Assembly: GCF_028858725.1 (NCBI RefSeq)
Contig: NC_084764.1
Coordinates: 19,147,501 to 19,211,500 of the forward strand
Direction of reading: 5' to 3'
From: Colius striatus
Taxonomy: Eukaryota > Chordata > Aves > Coliiformes > Coliidae
DNA length: 64,000 bases
A model generated the notes under the pieces. It worked only from the letters and a program-made list of their open reading frames with translations, made no database searches and was not told the DNA's origin. Below are positions 13,494 to 26,495 of this stretch, piece by piece. Every line of letters begins with the position of its first letter. The first letter of the stretch is position 1. Both the position numbers and the translations under genes were made by a program.

Positions 13494-14524
13494 CTCAGGG
13501 CACATACAAACCTGCAAGCAGAAGTCTTGAGGTGACCAATGGGAAATGCAAAAGCAAATTGTATGTGTTAAATATGCAGCAGAGACCTGCTGTAAGGATC
13601 ACTCCTCTCTAGTCCGGATGTGCAAATTTGATCTCTCTCCTGAGTTAAGTAGCTACTCAAGCCCTTCTGATGGACCCCTGTGATCACCATCCTTACCTAC
13701 AGGACAAGAGATTTTGGTGCAGCTTCCACCACATCCCTCACAAGTTGAAACTTACATGTCTTACATCACAGGTGTGCAGCATTTAGGGTCAGGATGCTGT
13801 CAATACCACCACATTGAAGCTGTTCTATTTTTCAAGGAATATATAAATATTCCTTGGGCCAGAAAATAAAAAGAAACTTCAGCTACATCCTTACAGCCTC
13901 AACTCAAAAGAAAAGAAGGAACAAATTAATCTTCTAACACATACTTAAATGTTTGCTTGTAAGAATTCATTAATATTAATTATTGTGTTTAAAGCCAACT
14001 ATAAGATCATTAAAGCCTTTCTAAATATTACTTCCCCACATAAGTAATAGCCTACTGTCATAAGAATTTTGGTAGCCATCAAAAGGTTAGATGAGCTGAG
14101 GAAATAGATACATCTCCACAAAATAATTTGTCTTTTAAAACATCCCAGGAAAGTTTGAAAAACTTTGATTAGGGAATGATCGAATATTCATATGGTGCAA
14201 GCTGTTCTCCAAATGGATTGTAGAGATAAGAGTTTAACTGTGTTTAAACCAGACACAGGAGGACAGCTTGCTCTTTAACTTTCTAGAACACCTTCCTTTC
14301 TCTGACAGCAAGGTATTGCCACACCAACCTATGATGAATACAACAGAATATTCATCTACAAGAAAACACCTGATAGAGCAAATTAATGGAATTTAAAAGT
14401 AATAATAAATAATTTATTTTTTTAAACACCACAAAAACAGCACAATGGAGTGAGGGGACTTCTGCCACTTCAATCTCTCATAAAAACTCTGGGAGACAGA
14501 TGGGACCTAGTGGACACCACCCGT
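13494..14524. other. Intergenic, no gene recognised
   Basis: AT-rich sequence between the solo LTR and the CR1 tail. No open frame of note and no recognised repeat. Confidence 0.5.
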
Positions 14525-14655
14525 GAAGGACTCAAAACCTGCTTGGGTGCCTTCTTGTGTGACTTGATGTCGGTGGATCTGCAGGGGGATTGGACTAGAT
14601 GATCTCTAGAGGTCCCCTCCAACTCCCTACCATTCTGGGACTCTGGGATTCTGTG
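14525..14655 (+). mobile_element. CR1 LINE 3'-end fragment
   Basis: Contains the hallmark CR1 tail 'GGACTAGATGATCTCTAGAG' followed by 'CCCCTCCAACTCC'. It ends in degenerate 8-bp terminal repeats of the ATTCTGGG/ATTCTGTG type at about 14633-14655. Only about 130 bases of the 3' end are present, so this is a strongly 5'-truncated insertion on the plus strand. Confidence 0.88.
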
Positions 14656-17600
14656 ACTCCTACCTGCTGGGCTCCCAGCAGCACTACAGTGGAAAACCAA
14701 ACCCCGTGAGTCCATGGCAAGCAAGCTGGCAGAAGACAAAGTGCATTCCAGATTAAGAAGGTATCAGCCAAAGAAATCAACACACAGCTACAATGCTCCT
14801 GACCACCTGACAGTATGACAGCTACACAAACTCCTTCCAGTAGGGTAGAATGACTAATGACTCAGGAGAGGTTTTTGCCCCAACATCTTAATTGAAACAG
14901 AGATAGTGCAGTGCTCTTCCTAAATTTGCAATAAAAGCTTTGGGTACATCTTTTGACTGTTTAGATTTTATAGCAAGAATCATTGCTTCTAAAACCCAGG
15001 TTACTCACAGAAAGGAGGGGGTTGCAGGACATTGAAAACTCAATGGGACAGAGAGCAAGGCAGCACATCCTTCTCCAGCAACAGAGCGAAGAACATAAAC
15101 TCACCTGGGCTCCTTCAGACCTTTCCCATGTCTGATTTCTTTGATCATGGCAATGACCTCTTGGAGTGGATTCATGCTGAATGGCTACACAAATACCTCA
15201 GGAGCCTTTGCAGCATTCAGGCTCCAAATAGCAGAAATGTGTGTTTGAAGAAGTGGAGCAACAGCTACCAGCAGGTGGTCGAGCAAATTGTATAATTTAA
15301 TCTCAGCAACCATCTACTCCAGACTGACAGTTCTTCTTCCTTGGTGCTTCTGAGCAGTCGGGAATACCAGCTGAAGGACTCTGTTGAACTCAGATAGCAC
15401 AAGATGTTGACTAAATGTCAAAGATGTTATTTTAGAGGTCACAGACCACTTCATAAGCTTCCAAGGAAGGTATGCCAGCAACAAGGACAAAGCAATTGCA
15501 AAAAAAAAAAACCCAAACCACCAGGATTTTCTCTGAAAAGCAGTCTGTAAGAGGTTGTACAGAAAAACTGATGGCAGGAATACTAAGGCTGGTAGGGAGT
15601 CAAAGCAGTTAGTCTGGAAGGTATTTGGGGTACAAAAGAGAAAAGAAACGCAGGTATATGAACATGCCAGCAGTATCACTTTAACTGGATTATAAATCAT
15701 TACTCATGGTTTGCTAATGTCAAGAAACAAAACTAGTAAATAGTACCAGACTGGATAATCAAAGTGAACAGTCAGTTAAGGTGATACTAATTGTACTTGA
15801 CTGATGAGAAGGGGCGGGAGAGTGAATAGCTGGCAGAGGGAAAATGTAACATTTGATGCCTGCTAAATGAGGCATGATGAATAATGGTTTTTCTTGTCAA
15901 AACCACTGCTAGATTCCACTCCAGCTGCAAGCAGGTATTCAGGAACACACGTCTGGTTTTAACCAGGGGTCTGATCCTTCTCCTAATAAAGGCAACAGAA
16001 ATGATTATAACTGACACAAACAGGAGCTGAAAACAGAAACTGAAAAAGACCAAGATAATGTCCTACAGCCACAAGCTGAAATTCCATCTTATTTCACAAA
16101 ATATACATCCAAAGCAAGTTAAAAACAATCCAGGGAGGGTATCTATTATCTTGCATGAGCAGCCAGCAGTTGTTGACAGGAGCTAATAGCATTTCTCATG
16201 AAATTTGGCTTAATCTCTTTTCTGTTGAAACCCATTTCTTTTCATGTATTTATTAATAGTAAGTAGAATTTCTGACAATATACTCTCTAATCAAAGCATT
16301 AAAAGTGAGTCTTGGCTGAGTAAAATAATACAGCAGCAACATAAGTCATTCAGATCTTAGGATAAGGTTATTCAGAGAGTTAATATCAGTGGTTTGTGTT
16401 TTTCTTTCTTACTACATCTTCACAGAAGTTGTTCAGCTCTTAGCCCACTGTTTATGTAAGAAGTTGTCCCACTTCAACCAATGTGCATGAGGCTGAATTG
16501 CAATTCTGGGAGGCAAAAGCAGTAAAAATTATATCTGTTGGAACCAGTCTAATATACTCCAAAACCGCTCCTTTCCTTTAATTTTAGAGAATTGGGACAT
16601 TTCCTATCATCATTATAATAAAATGAATTTGTGGTAGGGCAACTAAATAAAACATTACTTTCTTGTTATGCAGGAGACAATCCTGTCTGATTATCTGGAC
16701 AAGAGCCCCAGGGGTTATGCAAAGACAGACTTACTCCACATAACAAACAAAGATACTGACAGTCAGGAGCAGAACAGAGATCTGTTATAAAAGCAGATCT
16801 CAGAAACATATGAGATTCACTCTCTCCAAACTCCCTTTCAGACTTTTTATCTGTATCATTACTGAATCAAACTGATGCTAGATGTTTAACAGCAGGCTGC
16901 AGAAATAATTTAGGCACAGAATAAGCAAAGCATGTCCTGGAGATGGACTGCTTAGCAAGCAGAGCCACAGTCCCTTCAATGTCCTGCTGAATCCAATAGA
17001 CAAAATGGTGAGCAGCAAGGGCTGTGCAGTAAAAATCATGTGGGAAAGCTATGTGGTCTCCACACTCAAAATTTTAAAACAAAGATCAAAAAAGGGCCTC
17101 AGACAGTCAATCCATTGCAGAACTTCTTGCCTCTTGATCAAAGTACCTGTTACCAGATACCTTGAGTGACTGTTAAACAAACTGATCCAGTGACAGTCTG
17201 ATTGCCATGCACCAGGCACATGAAAGGAAATTAATGTTCTGAGAGACTCAGAATTAGGATCTCTGCCCACTAAAGCAGAGACCACATCACTAGGATTCAG
17301 GCCCAAATTCAAACTTCATCTGAATCTCGAAGGACTTGAGAGCCCAAGCTGAATTTAGGCCCATCTTTGTCTGGACTTAATATTAACTCATGAGCTCAAG
17401 CATCAGCAAAGTCTATTTATGAATCATTCTTTCATATTAGCATCTAGCGTACACGGCCACTGAGACCAGTGAGCAGGCCTGAAAGCCTTACAGAGTTCTT
17501 CCAGCTCTTGCAGGCAACATGAGGCATAAGCAGCTGTCAGGCTGGAAAGAAAAGGAAATTAAGTGCATAGCAGGACTTAAATCCATCATCTGCCTGCAGA

Positions 17601-18939
17601 ACGTAACACTGATCGTGAGTTCGTGCTAATTACCTGATCCCAGGGAACCCTAAATTTGGCAGCTTAGCTTTCACTGTCTTTTCAGCTCTGTAGTTACCCC
17701 GTTTTTTCTAGCCTGAGACCTCTGCTACACTGCTAGAGTAGTTAAGAAGCTGCCTCTGCTGGGTTCTTCTCGCTGCAGAGCTGTCTCCAAGCTCTCCTTG
17801 CAAAGGTCTTATAATCACAACTCCTTCCTCAGACACACATCACATGTGACTCACACACCTACAGCCACAGGCACCACATAAACACCACATCTTCTCCCTT
17901 CCTTGGACACAGCCTTCATGGTGCCTGCTGAGATGCTGCAGCATTGACTCCATCATCAGGAAAAGCAGCAACAGGAGGTGTGCAGATGGCCTGGAAACAC
18001 CTACCTCCTGTCCACCTATATTGAGAGAGATGTCAGATCAAGCTCTAGCCTGGACTTGTGCAAGAAGAGGAGTCTGGTTTTCTGGGCAGTGTTTGAGTAA
18101 AAGAGGAGGCAGAAGCGTGGATGGACCCCATGCAGTCTGTAGACTGGTGTTCAGACCACACTGTCAAGGAGAAGACACTGCATGCTATTAAAGCCTTTTA
18201 TGAAAAAAAAAACCACACCAAAACCCAACAAAACCAAACCAAAAAGCCCATGATGTGTAAAGTACAAGTAAATAGTTCCTTATACTTACTACCCAGGAAG
18301 TAAACAATTTGATGTTTTCATATCCCCTGTTTTTTAGAGGGGTTTGGTGTGTGTCAGGTTTTGGGTTTTTTAAAAAAATAAACCACTACATTCTTTTTTT
18401 TTTTCATTGCAATGCTTGTGAAAGTAAAATTACTAGCACTGGAGTGACAGGAACAAACTCCACAGAAACTTGTAAGCAGATTCCTACAAATGCTTTTTCA
18501 GCCCAGCCTGAAATACCCTGCTGATCCTATGCAAAAACTGCCAGTTCCATACAACTGCCTGCTGTTGATGTGACCTTTCAAAGACGTTAGAGTTGAAGTG
18601 AATTACAGAAGAGTTCAGTACACCTCAAACAGGCACTAGGAAGAAAGCACAGTTGTGTGCTGTTCAGGAAAGAGGAAAGCGCTATTATATATGTCCCTTG
18701 CTGGAAACCAGCCCTTCATTTCTCTCTAACAACAGAGTCTCCCATTCTGTGCTCATTTCTGCAAGGAGTTTACATTGTTTTGTTTGATAACATCATTGTA
18801 AACTACAAACAAAAATAAGAATTTTCACTCCTTTTTTTGTTTTTGCACTTCCTCCTCCTCCCACAGTCTTGTGTGTACATGTGAGATTTTCTCCCCTCTA
18901 CTGCCTTAATTCAATTTTGGCATGATGCCTCTTAATCAA
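14656..18939. other. Intergenic, no gene recognised
   Basis: No exon or repeat family was recognised. A simple C/A-rich tract of the CCAAAACC type at 18208-18247 is a low-complexity feature seen repeatedly in this window. Short open frames such as 15314-15700 on the minus strand are hydrophobic and A/T-driven. Confidence 0.5.
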
Positions 18940-18992
18940 AGAGATGCTGAGGTTGACAGGGGCCCTTTGCAGGTCATTTAGTCCACCCCCTG
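18940..18992 (-). mobile_element. Short CR1-like 3' tail remnant
   Basis: The plus strand reads as the reverse complement of a degenerate CR1 tail: a block like 'GGTTGACAGGGGCCC', then 'CAGGTCATTTAGTCCACCCC'. The second block parallels the 'GAGATCATCTAGTCCAACCC' of younger copies in this window. About 50 bases survive, so the call is tentative. Confidence 0.5.
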
Positions 18993-21130
18993 CTTTTCTG
19001 CAGATTTCTAATCTCTGTGATACAAGGATGCAAAAGCAGAACATGGGCAGGAGGCATTCTTCCACTCACTTTTCAAATGACTTAAAGCCTTTCTATCCTA
19101 TTAATTTTTCCACACATTGTCCTTTTTTCTTTTTCCACCAGATAAAAAAAAAAAATACAGCACTATGAGACACGGGAAATGGACTGTTGCAGAAAATGCC
19201 CAGGAATAAAAGGTGGGGAACGTCCCTCTCGTTTGCATCTCCATCTCCTTCACCTCAGGTATTTGGATACTTGTGCAAAAACAGCCCCCACATAAGAGAT
19301 GTCCTTTACACAAGACTGGACTGAAGGTCTCCTTTGTGGAGGTGCTTGGTGAGTTGAAGGAGGAAGAGTGATCGTTTGAGAAATTTTTGAAAGAACTGAT
19401 GGTTTTGCTTCTTTTTTCAAGCCAAGAAAAACATTTGGCAGCATTAAACTAATATGCAAACAATATACCAAGTATGAGGTAAAAAAGGACAGTAGAAGTG
19501 CAACACCAGTATAAGCTGTGTCTGAAAAACGGGCTCAAGTAGATGGGTTGAGGTCAGGCTGTAAGACTTCTCACTCACACAGCAGAGGGCTGTGTTGGGC
19601 TTAGAAGAGCGGGGACTGACAGCCAGGAGACTTTCTCGGCTGCAGAGAAAACACAGACTCTAAGCAGAAGAAATCCCTGGGTTATTATAAGATGGGGAAG
19701 AGTCAGGAAAGACCAGTACGACCTCCTCATCTTCCCTTCTAAGAGCTGAGGTCCTGTCATCACTTCTGCCCAATCCCCATAACTCGCAGCAGAACAGGAA
19801 CTATAAGATGTGCAACTCATCTTCTCCCCAAACAAGCTTAAACCTCCTTCAGTCTTGGGCAGGTTTAATTCCAAACATTAATTTACTTTTGCTCTACACA
19901 ATTATTCCAGGAGAGAGTGGCTCTTTCACTGTCACTGTATAAATCAAGTGTTCACTTTTTGAAGTATACACATTCTGCTCACTCTGTTACAAATGGGATG
20001 TATCAGCTCTGGAAACGTTAGGGATGACTAGAAAACCCAGGAAGATAACAGGGCTGTTATCTAAAAAAAGAGATGGGTGCTTCAATATATCTTTTAAAAC
20101 AACATAGATACTGTGTACCGGATAGGACACAAAATACATTTGAGTGATACAACGTGAGATATTCTGAGATATACTGTATGTGCTGCTGCTATAACATGCC
20201 AAGAGTGCTATCACCACAGCAGTAGGACTGCAGATATTTGTGATGGAGTTTGATTCATAAGCAAAGTGACAGAGGCCTGGAAGTCTGTAATGAGAAGAAG
20301 CTTGAGTTCAGATCAAACACTTTTCTGGAAGGAGGGGGAAAATAAAGAACTGAAGGATTTCAAAGAAGGAAAACAGCATTAGACAGTTGTAATGACCATT
20401 CAGCTTGAACAACTGCCTAGCACCAAAGCTGCTTCTCCATAACACATTCAGTTTTGCCGTAACTATTGGTTGATGTCAACACAAAGAAGAGCTCTCTCTC
20501 ACCTCTCATATGACTAAGCATGAGGCTGACCTACCATCTAAGAGGTGCTCATCTAAGGACAAGTTGTTCTTTTGATGGCATATCTTAGGAAAGACCAGTT
20601 TGCTCTCATTGTGTTCACTGTGATGTGTCAATACTCTGGAGAAATGACAAGTATTGCAGTCTAAACAAATATATTGATGAGCAGCTGCCTCTCATGTATT
20701 TTTGAGAAGTAATAGTTTCACCACCTCCTGGAGTTTTATCAAGGGAGCTCTTTCCTAGCAATAACCCATGAGGCAGAACATCAACAGACAGGAGTTCAGT
20801 CTTTATGGCACTAACTGTTGTGCGAGCTCAGTACCTCATTGCTATTTTCATTGAGTCACCCAAACGCTGAGAGACTTTGCAAAGGAACAATGTGCATAGG
20901 AACCTATGTAGAGGAGGAAAAGGCTTGCTCTCAGAGGTACAGCAGTTGCACATCTGGCAACTCAGCCTGTACTGAAACGAGTCACAAAACTCTCCTCATC
21001 AAGGTAAATAGCAAGATACAAGGGCCATGAGTCACAGCTGTCATCCTCCATTTTAAAAGGTTTGAATCTTTATGAATCGTTAGCAGGATCAAGACAGAAG
21101 TATGATTACGCATTTGCAGGATCATTTAGA
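18993..21130. other. Intergenic, no gene recognised
   Basis: AT-rich sequence with only short unassigned open frames, and no repeat recognised up to the tandem duplication. Confidence 0.5.
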
Positions 21131-21474
21131 CAGGTCTGTCCTAGAGTGCTATTTCAGGTAACTGAAATAGTACCTGGACCAGAAAGGAGACAATTTTTGT
21201 ATACATATACACATACATAGGAAAGAGCAAGAACTGTCAGAAACTCAGCATCTCACCTAAGCAGTATATTTTAAATCTCAAGCATTATATGAGATAGATC
21301 TGTCAGGTCTGTCCTAGAGTGCTATTTCAGGTAACTGAAATAGTACCTGGACCAGAAAGGAGACAATTTTTGTATACATATACACATACATAGGAAAGAG
21401 CAAGAACTGTCAGAAACTCAGCATCTCACCTAAGCAGTATATTTTAAATCTCAAGCATTATATGAGATAGATCT
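21131..21474. repeat. Perfect tandem duplication, 171 identical bases, period 173
   Basis: Positions 21131-21301 and 21304-21474 are identical over 171 bases, separated by two extra bases (GT). Each copy holds a perfect 9-bp inverted repeat around GTAA (CTATTTCAG/CTGAAATAG), as well as an alternating TATACATATACACATACATA tract. Complete identity means either a very recent duplication or an assembly duplication. No coding frame is involved. Confidence 0.97.
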
Positions 21475-23429
21475 CATGTAAAGGTTGTAGGCTATCTTCC
21501 TTTTTATTTTCCTGTGTGACCAGCACAACATGGGGATGGTGATTATTCTGAATATAAAGTCTACCATGTAAAAATTGGGCAGCAAGTACTGTGAGAAATT
21601 GCCAAGAAGACTACACATATTTTTCCACTGTCTGAAAAAATGGTGAGTCTCATTCAAGAAGTACAAATCAAGAACTGAAGCCAAATTTAGTAAAGCACTG
21701 CCTGTTTTTCCAGACAAAACTGGTCCATTCCTTCCAGCCTGATAAACACAGAGAGGTACTAACACAAACAAACTAATCTCACTGTCACATAGTTTGCAGC
21801 CTTGCCATCATTTGCAGCTAAATTCATGGTCAGTTCACAATGAAGTTTAATTGGCTGTAGATTATATTGCATTGTCTTGCATATATCTGGCTTTGTTGTA
21901 ATTTCAATTAACACTGCTGACATTGTAACCTCATTATTGTTATGATGCTGACAAGGAACAAGTTTGCATGTGTTGTCTATCTGCCTCCAGAACTTCAGCT
22001 TTATGATCGGCTGTGAGGTTCACCATTACTGAGTTAACAATCCCTCAAAATTAAGTTCAGAAAGCAGTAAACATCTAAAATTATGGGATCTGGCCAGGGG
22101 AGATTCAATCTACTCTTTGCAGTGCTGAGAGCTAACTCTGTATGGGGTATGATGTGAATGCCATCACAGCCAGGCCACCCATGTGCAGCATCAGCACCTG
22201 TCCCTAGGGATCTCAGGATAGAGCTACAAGAATGAGGCACTGCCCAAGGCACGGTATCGCTCACATCTAGTTCCCTTCTCTGTGGCAATCACAAAAACCA
22301 AAAGGTGACACTGGAGTCACTAAGATGCACGTATCCACTCATGAATTCAAAGTATGCACATTACCCAGGCAGGGGAATAGACTGCACAGGGATGTCACTG
22401 ATGATTTCTCTGTTTAGACAGAACATAGATGCTGCTGATCTGCATAGCTGGTCCTGTGTGTGTGCAACATCCAGCCTCATTTTTCCTATGGATCTCAGAT
22501 TTTGCTATCCTAACATTGCCTTGACTCTGTCTTTGTTTGTTTTTAAACTATTCCTCAAAACAAACATCTAGTTAACACAAAACCCCATAGGCATGCAGAA
22601 AAGTGAGAGCTGCCTCCCTGCCCTTTTACAGCAACTTAACTGGTTTTGACCGTTAGTACACAAATCATTACACTGTGTCAGAAAGTAAACTGTCAACCTT
22701 TTGAGTGCACAGAAACTGAAAAGAAGCACTTCACCAGTCAGTCTGCTCAAAGTCAAGGCACCAGAAATGCCCACCACAACGTGCAATGGTTTCACACACC
22801 AGCCCTCTCTGTCCAAATACGTGGATGTATCTGGAACAATTAAGATCAAGTAGTCAGGTAAAATACCTCCTGGATTAGACATAAAACCACACTGCAATTT
22901 GAGGTGGGGTAGGAGCGTAACCAAGCCAGACTGGCACTGTTGGAGCTAGCTCAGGTAAAGCAGTAAGGTAACAGGACATACTTAGCCCAGATCAAGTACA
23001 CACCTCAACCACCTGCGTGCTTCTAGTGATGGTAAAGCTAGCATCGTTTGTCAATGTCAGGGTAAGTAACCTGACACAAAGCCAAAGGATATCCCCTTGG
23101 AAGGTCTTTCCTTCAGAGTTGTTTAGCTTCTCTGCTAAAGATCCAGGCTTGCAACTGGGCACTCTAAAAAACACTGCCCCAGGTTGCTTCAAATTGCCTG
23201 TTGAGCAGAGACCTCTGACAGATCAATCAACAAGGGCTTCATCACCTCCTGGGACATGGAGCATAGCTGCTGGGGCTGTTGATCCTGGACACCCCTTCCA
23301 CAGCCAGGTCCCTTCACACACACTGCCAGGAAGCCAAGACTGCCATTAGCCCCCAGCTAAAAGCTCTGTAAAACACCAAGGGTTTTGCAGCACAGGTCTG
23401 TCCAGCACTTCACATCAGTCCCAAAAGAT
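21475..23429. other. Intergenic, no gene recognised
   Basis: No exon was recognised. The segment 22080-22290 is more GC-rich and may be an old repeat, but no family could be named. Short open frames on both strands overlap each other and lack splice signals. Confidence 0.45.
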
Positions 23430-24564
23430 CAGGAAGGCACAGCTGGCAAAACTCAGCTTCAAAGCTGGGCCCAGAGGAGCAAAGATCTCTACATAGCTGG
23501 GCTTTGAAGACCAGACAAAGCAGATACACAGCATTTTCTGGGCAACTGCCGTCATCACCATACTCTGCATACCGCTTGTATCAGGTTTGTGGGGAGATGT
23601 TTTTTGGTAATGGGGAGAAAGGGCTGAAGTTGTGGCCCCTGTAAGGAGTTCTGGAAAATTCCTCCAGCTCTGAGTCAGGTCCACCTCTGGCCCAGGCCCA
23701 GTCAACCTAGTGCCCCTTTCATCACTATTTAAGAAGGGAAATCTGTAGTGGGAAGAGGACATAGCAGGAGTGGGACAAAGGAGAAGTGACCACGTGGACC
23801 CCAAAATCAGCAGGGGAGGAGGTGTGCCAGTGCAGAGACCCTGCTTGCACCCTGTGGTGAGATGGCGGCTATCTGCCTGTGACCCACAGAGGGCAATGGT
23901 GGAATTGAAACCTGCCTGCAGCTCTGGGAGGACCCTAGAGCAAAGTGGATGGCTCTGCCCAGAGGGGCTGAGGCTGTGCTGGGAGGCAGCCATGGAGCAG
24001 GACAGTCTGCGCCGAGGGCTGGCCAGAGAGGAGACCCACACGGGAGGCAATGAGGAGCTGTAGCCCTTGGGATGGACCCATGGCTAAGAGGTTCATTAAG
24101 GGCTGTCTGGTATGGAAGGCATCCCACATTGGAGCAGTGGGTAATGCGATGAGTCCTCCCCTGAGGAGAAAAGAGCAGCAGAAAGCACCTGTGAAGGACT
24201 GACTGCAACTCCCATCCCCTGCCCTAGGCACTGCGGAGGGGGAGCAAGTGTCTGAGCCCAGGAAGAGGCGAGGGGTGGGAGAAAGGGGATCTTAAAGAGC
24301 TGTTTGCACTTTTCCTCATCATCCTACTTTGTTTTCTGTTAACTATGTTTTTGTTTGGTGGCAGATTCAATTTTGTTTTCTTCCCCAAGTGCAGTAGTCC
24401 TGTTTTGCCTGGCACCACAATCAGTGAGCAAGGCCTCCACGTCCTTGAGGATCTCCATGAGGCCCTCGACTTTTTCTCTTCCTCATCCTGCCACAGATGG
24501 TGAGGGGGGAAGTTTGAGCAAGCGGCTGCCTGGTCCTTGTGCCCAACTGCGCTAAACCATGACA
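23430..24564 (+). mobile_element. Diverged LTR of an avian endogenous retrovirus
   Basis: The right end resembles a second avian LTR type. It has a purine-rich block with repeated GGAGCAG-like words, a TGCAACTCCCATCCCC-like segment near 24208, and a T-rich stretch at 24325-24375. It ends in GCTAAACCATGACA at 24564. The left part looks like a U3 region, with a TATTTAA box at 23726-23732 about 30 bases before a purine-rich start. The left boundary is uncertain by 100 bases or more. No viral internal genes follow. A 211-codon minus-strand open frame here (24050-23415) is an artefact of GC-rich LTR sequence. Confidence 0.55.
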
Positions 24565-25390
24565 CCTCTACGACAGCAACTGCTGAACCTACAAAAGACT
24601 TCCCAGGTGGAATGGAATGTGTCTCAGCTGAGTCATGTGATCTTCGTATTTTAAAGACAAGAGCACTGCTGGTGGCAAAAAACCATATTCAATACAGTAA
24701 AAAACACATACTTCTGCCAAGTTTCCCTGCTGAGCTAAGATTTATATGGGCTTTTGAAATCTACAAAAGCAGGTATTTGTTCCTTCCCCGTATCAAGTGC
24801 TTCCAATGACACAAGTCAGCAACCTGTTGTAATCTTTCCTGACAGTGAGGGAAAACCTCCATTAGCATTCAGAAGCTGTAGGCTGGAGAAGGCAGTAAGA
24901 AACAATCAGGAGTCATTTTATGGAAGATCGGGACAGAACAGTATACTGACTCTGGCTCACCAGCAGAGCTCCTAGGTAATTGATAACTACCACTCCACAC
25001 CTCTTTCCAAATCAAAATATCTACATCTGCTGTAGGAAAACACTTCAGCAAATTAGTACAAGACAAGTGTAAATCTAGATGTTGAGAAAGCTGAAGGAGA
25101 GATGGGTAAGCAAACAGGAAAAAAAATGTTACTCTAAAGGGTATGTTAAATATCACATCAAATAAAACCAGAAGAGTAGAGTAATAAATATGGAAGTGAT
25201 ATTATCCATCACCTAAAATGCATATGTCATTGCCTCAAAAGCCTTAAAGGAAAAGGATAAGCAACCGAAGACATAGAAAATGGGATGAACCAAGAGACAG
25301 ACTTTCAGTACAACCTTCAGAAAGGGCATAAATTTAAAACAGCCTAGGAACTGGAAAAGAGGTAGCAAAGAGGAGTAGGGGGACAGCTGC

Positions 25391-25452
25391 AGATCAAAAC
25401 TAAGTAGCAACAGAAAAGAGTAGATCAAAACTAAGTAGCAACAGAAAAGAGT
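25391..25452. repeat. 31-bp tandem duplication (two copies)
   Basis: 25391-25421 and 25422-25452 are identical 31-mers beginning AGATCAAAACTAAG and ending AAAAGAGT. This is a simple local duplication with no coding effect. Confidence 0.95.
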
Positions 25453-26472
25453 AGTCTTGTCAACTTGCATCTTCCTAAAAATAAGGATTCTGTCTCCAAA
25501 ACGTCATGAAATTTTAAAAAAAAAAGTGAACAAAATCAAGACTGAAAGTACTTCCCTCACACCTATTTTTTTCTTTTTTTTTTTTTAAATAAAGAATGAG
25601 CTTAACCCCATTTTGTTTATTAAAGACTTTGTGTGCAGTTTGTGCTTGGGTGTGCCTCCTTTGGCACTGAGTTGCAATATAAACAAACTCCAGCTGTGAT
25701 GCATGAAAAGCCTAGGAGCAGTGGAGAGCTTAATGTCTCTAATTCATGTCTGTTTGGACCTAAAATGAGGCATTGAAGATTCCAGATAAACTTTGGCACA
25801 TAACAGGTTTCTAAGGGGAATTAGGAAATGGATAAATAAGAGTTTGTCAGTGCAGTGGTCTGGATATATTTGCAAAGTGTAGATGGTGATGAGATCAGAA
25901 TATTTGCTTCTGTGCTGTGCCCAAGTACAGTAATCCTTGTATCTCTCTTTTCATTGCAAGAGCTATGGCAGGTCAAGAAGAGGAAAGAGATGTGAAGGAA
26001 TACTGGGTTTAACTTACCTTCAGATCTACCCTTTAAGCACTGCAGTTGTGTCCAGATTTCATTTGAAACACAAACTACCTGAAGTATGTGTTCATGCCAC
26101 TGTGACAATGGTTTTTCAACATAAACAGCTTTTCAAAACAAAAAGTAACTGTCTGAAATCCAGCTTACAGTGGTGATAAACATGACCAGATTTTCAAAGC
26201 TTTCATTAAACCCACAAGCTGGAAAATAGTCATAACCTTTCTGCTCTCTGTGCAACACAAGAAAACACAGGGAGTATGCTCCTGCCAGAAAGCTGAAAAC
26301 ATTTGTGGGCACATCTCTCATCTCTCACTCATCTCGACTGTCCTTCCAGCACAGAGCTGTTCCTCAACTCTGGATTCCCTTGCTGAAGTTTCAGAATCTG
26401 AGATAAAAGCACAATTAAAGATGGTGTATAAATCCCATACACCTGCACTCAGAGTCCGGAAGCCAGGGTCCG

Positions 26473-26495
26473 GAAGAGTAGGGTACCTACTCTTC
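26473..26495. repeat. Perfect 10-bp inverted repeat with 3-base loop
   Basis: The arms GAAGAGTAGG (26473-26482) and CCTACTCTTC (26486-26495) pair perfectly around GTA. The hairpin follows a short direct repeat of GTCCGGAAG. It is isolated and has no flanking gene. Confidence 0.9.

Noticed and set aside
23415-24050. 211-codon minus-strand open frame
   Set aside because: It runs antisense through GC-rich LTR-like sequence and has no domain or splice support.
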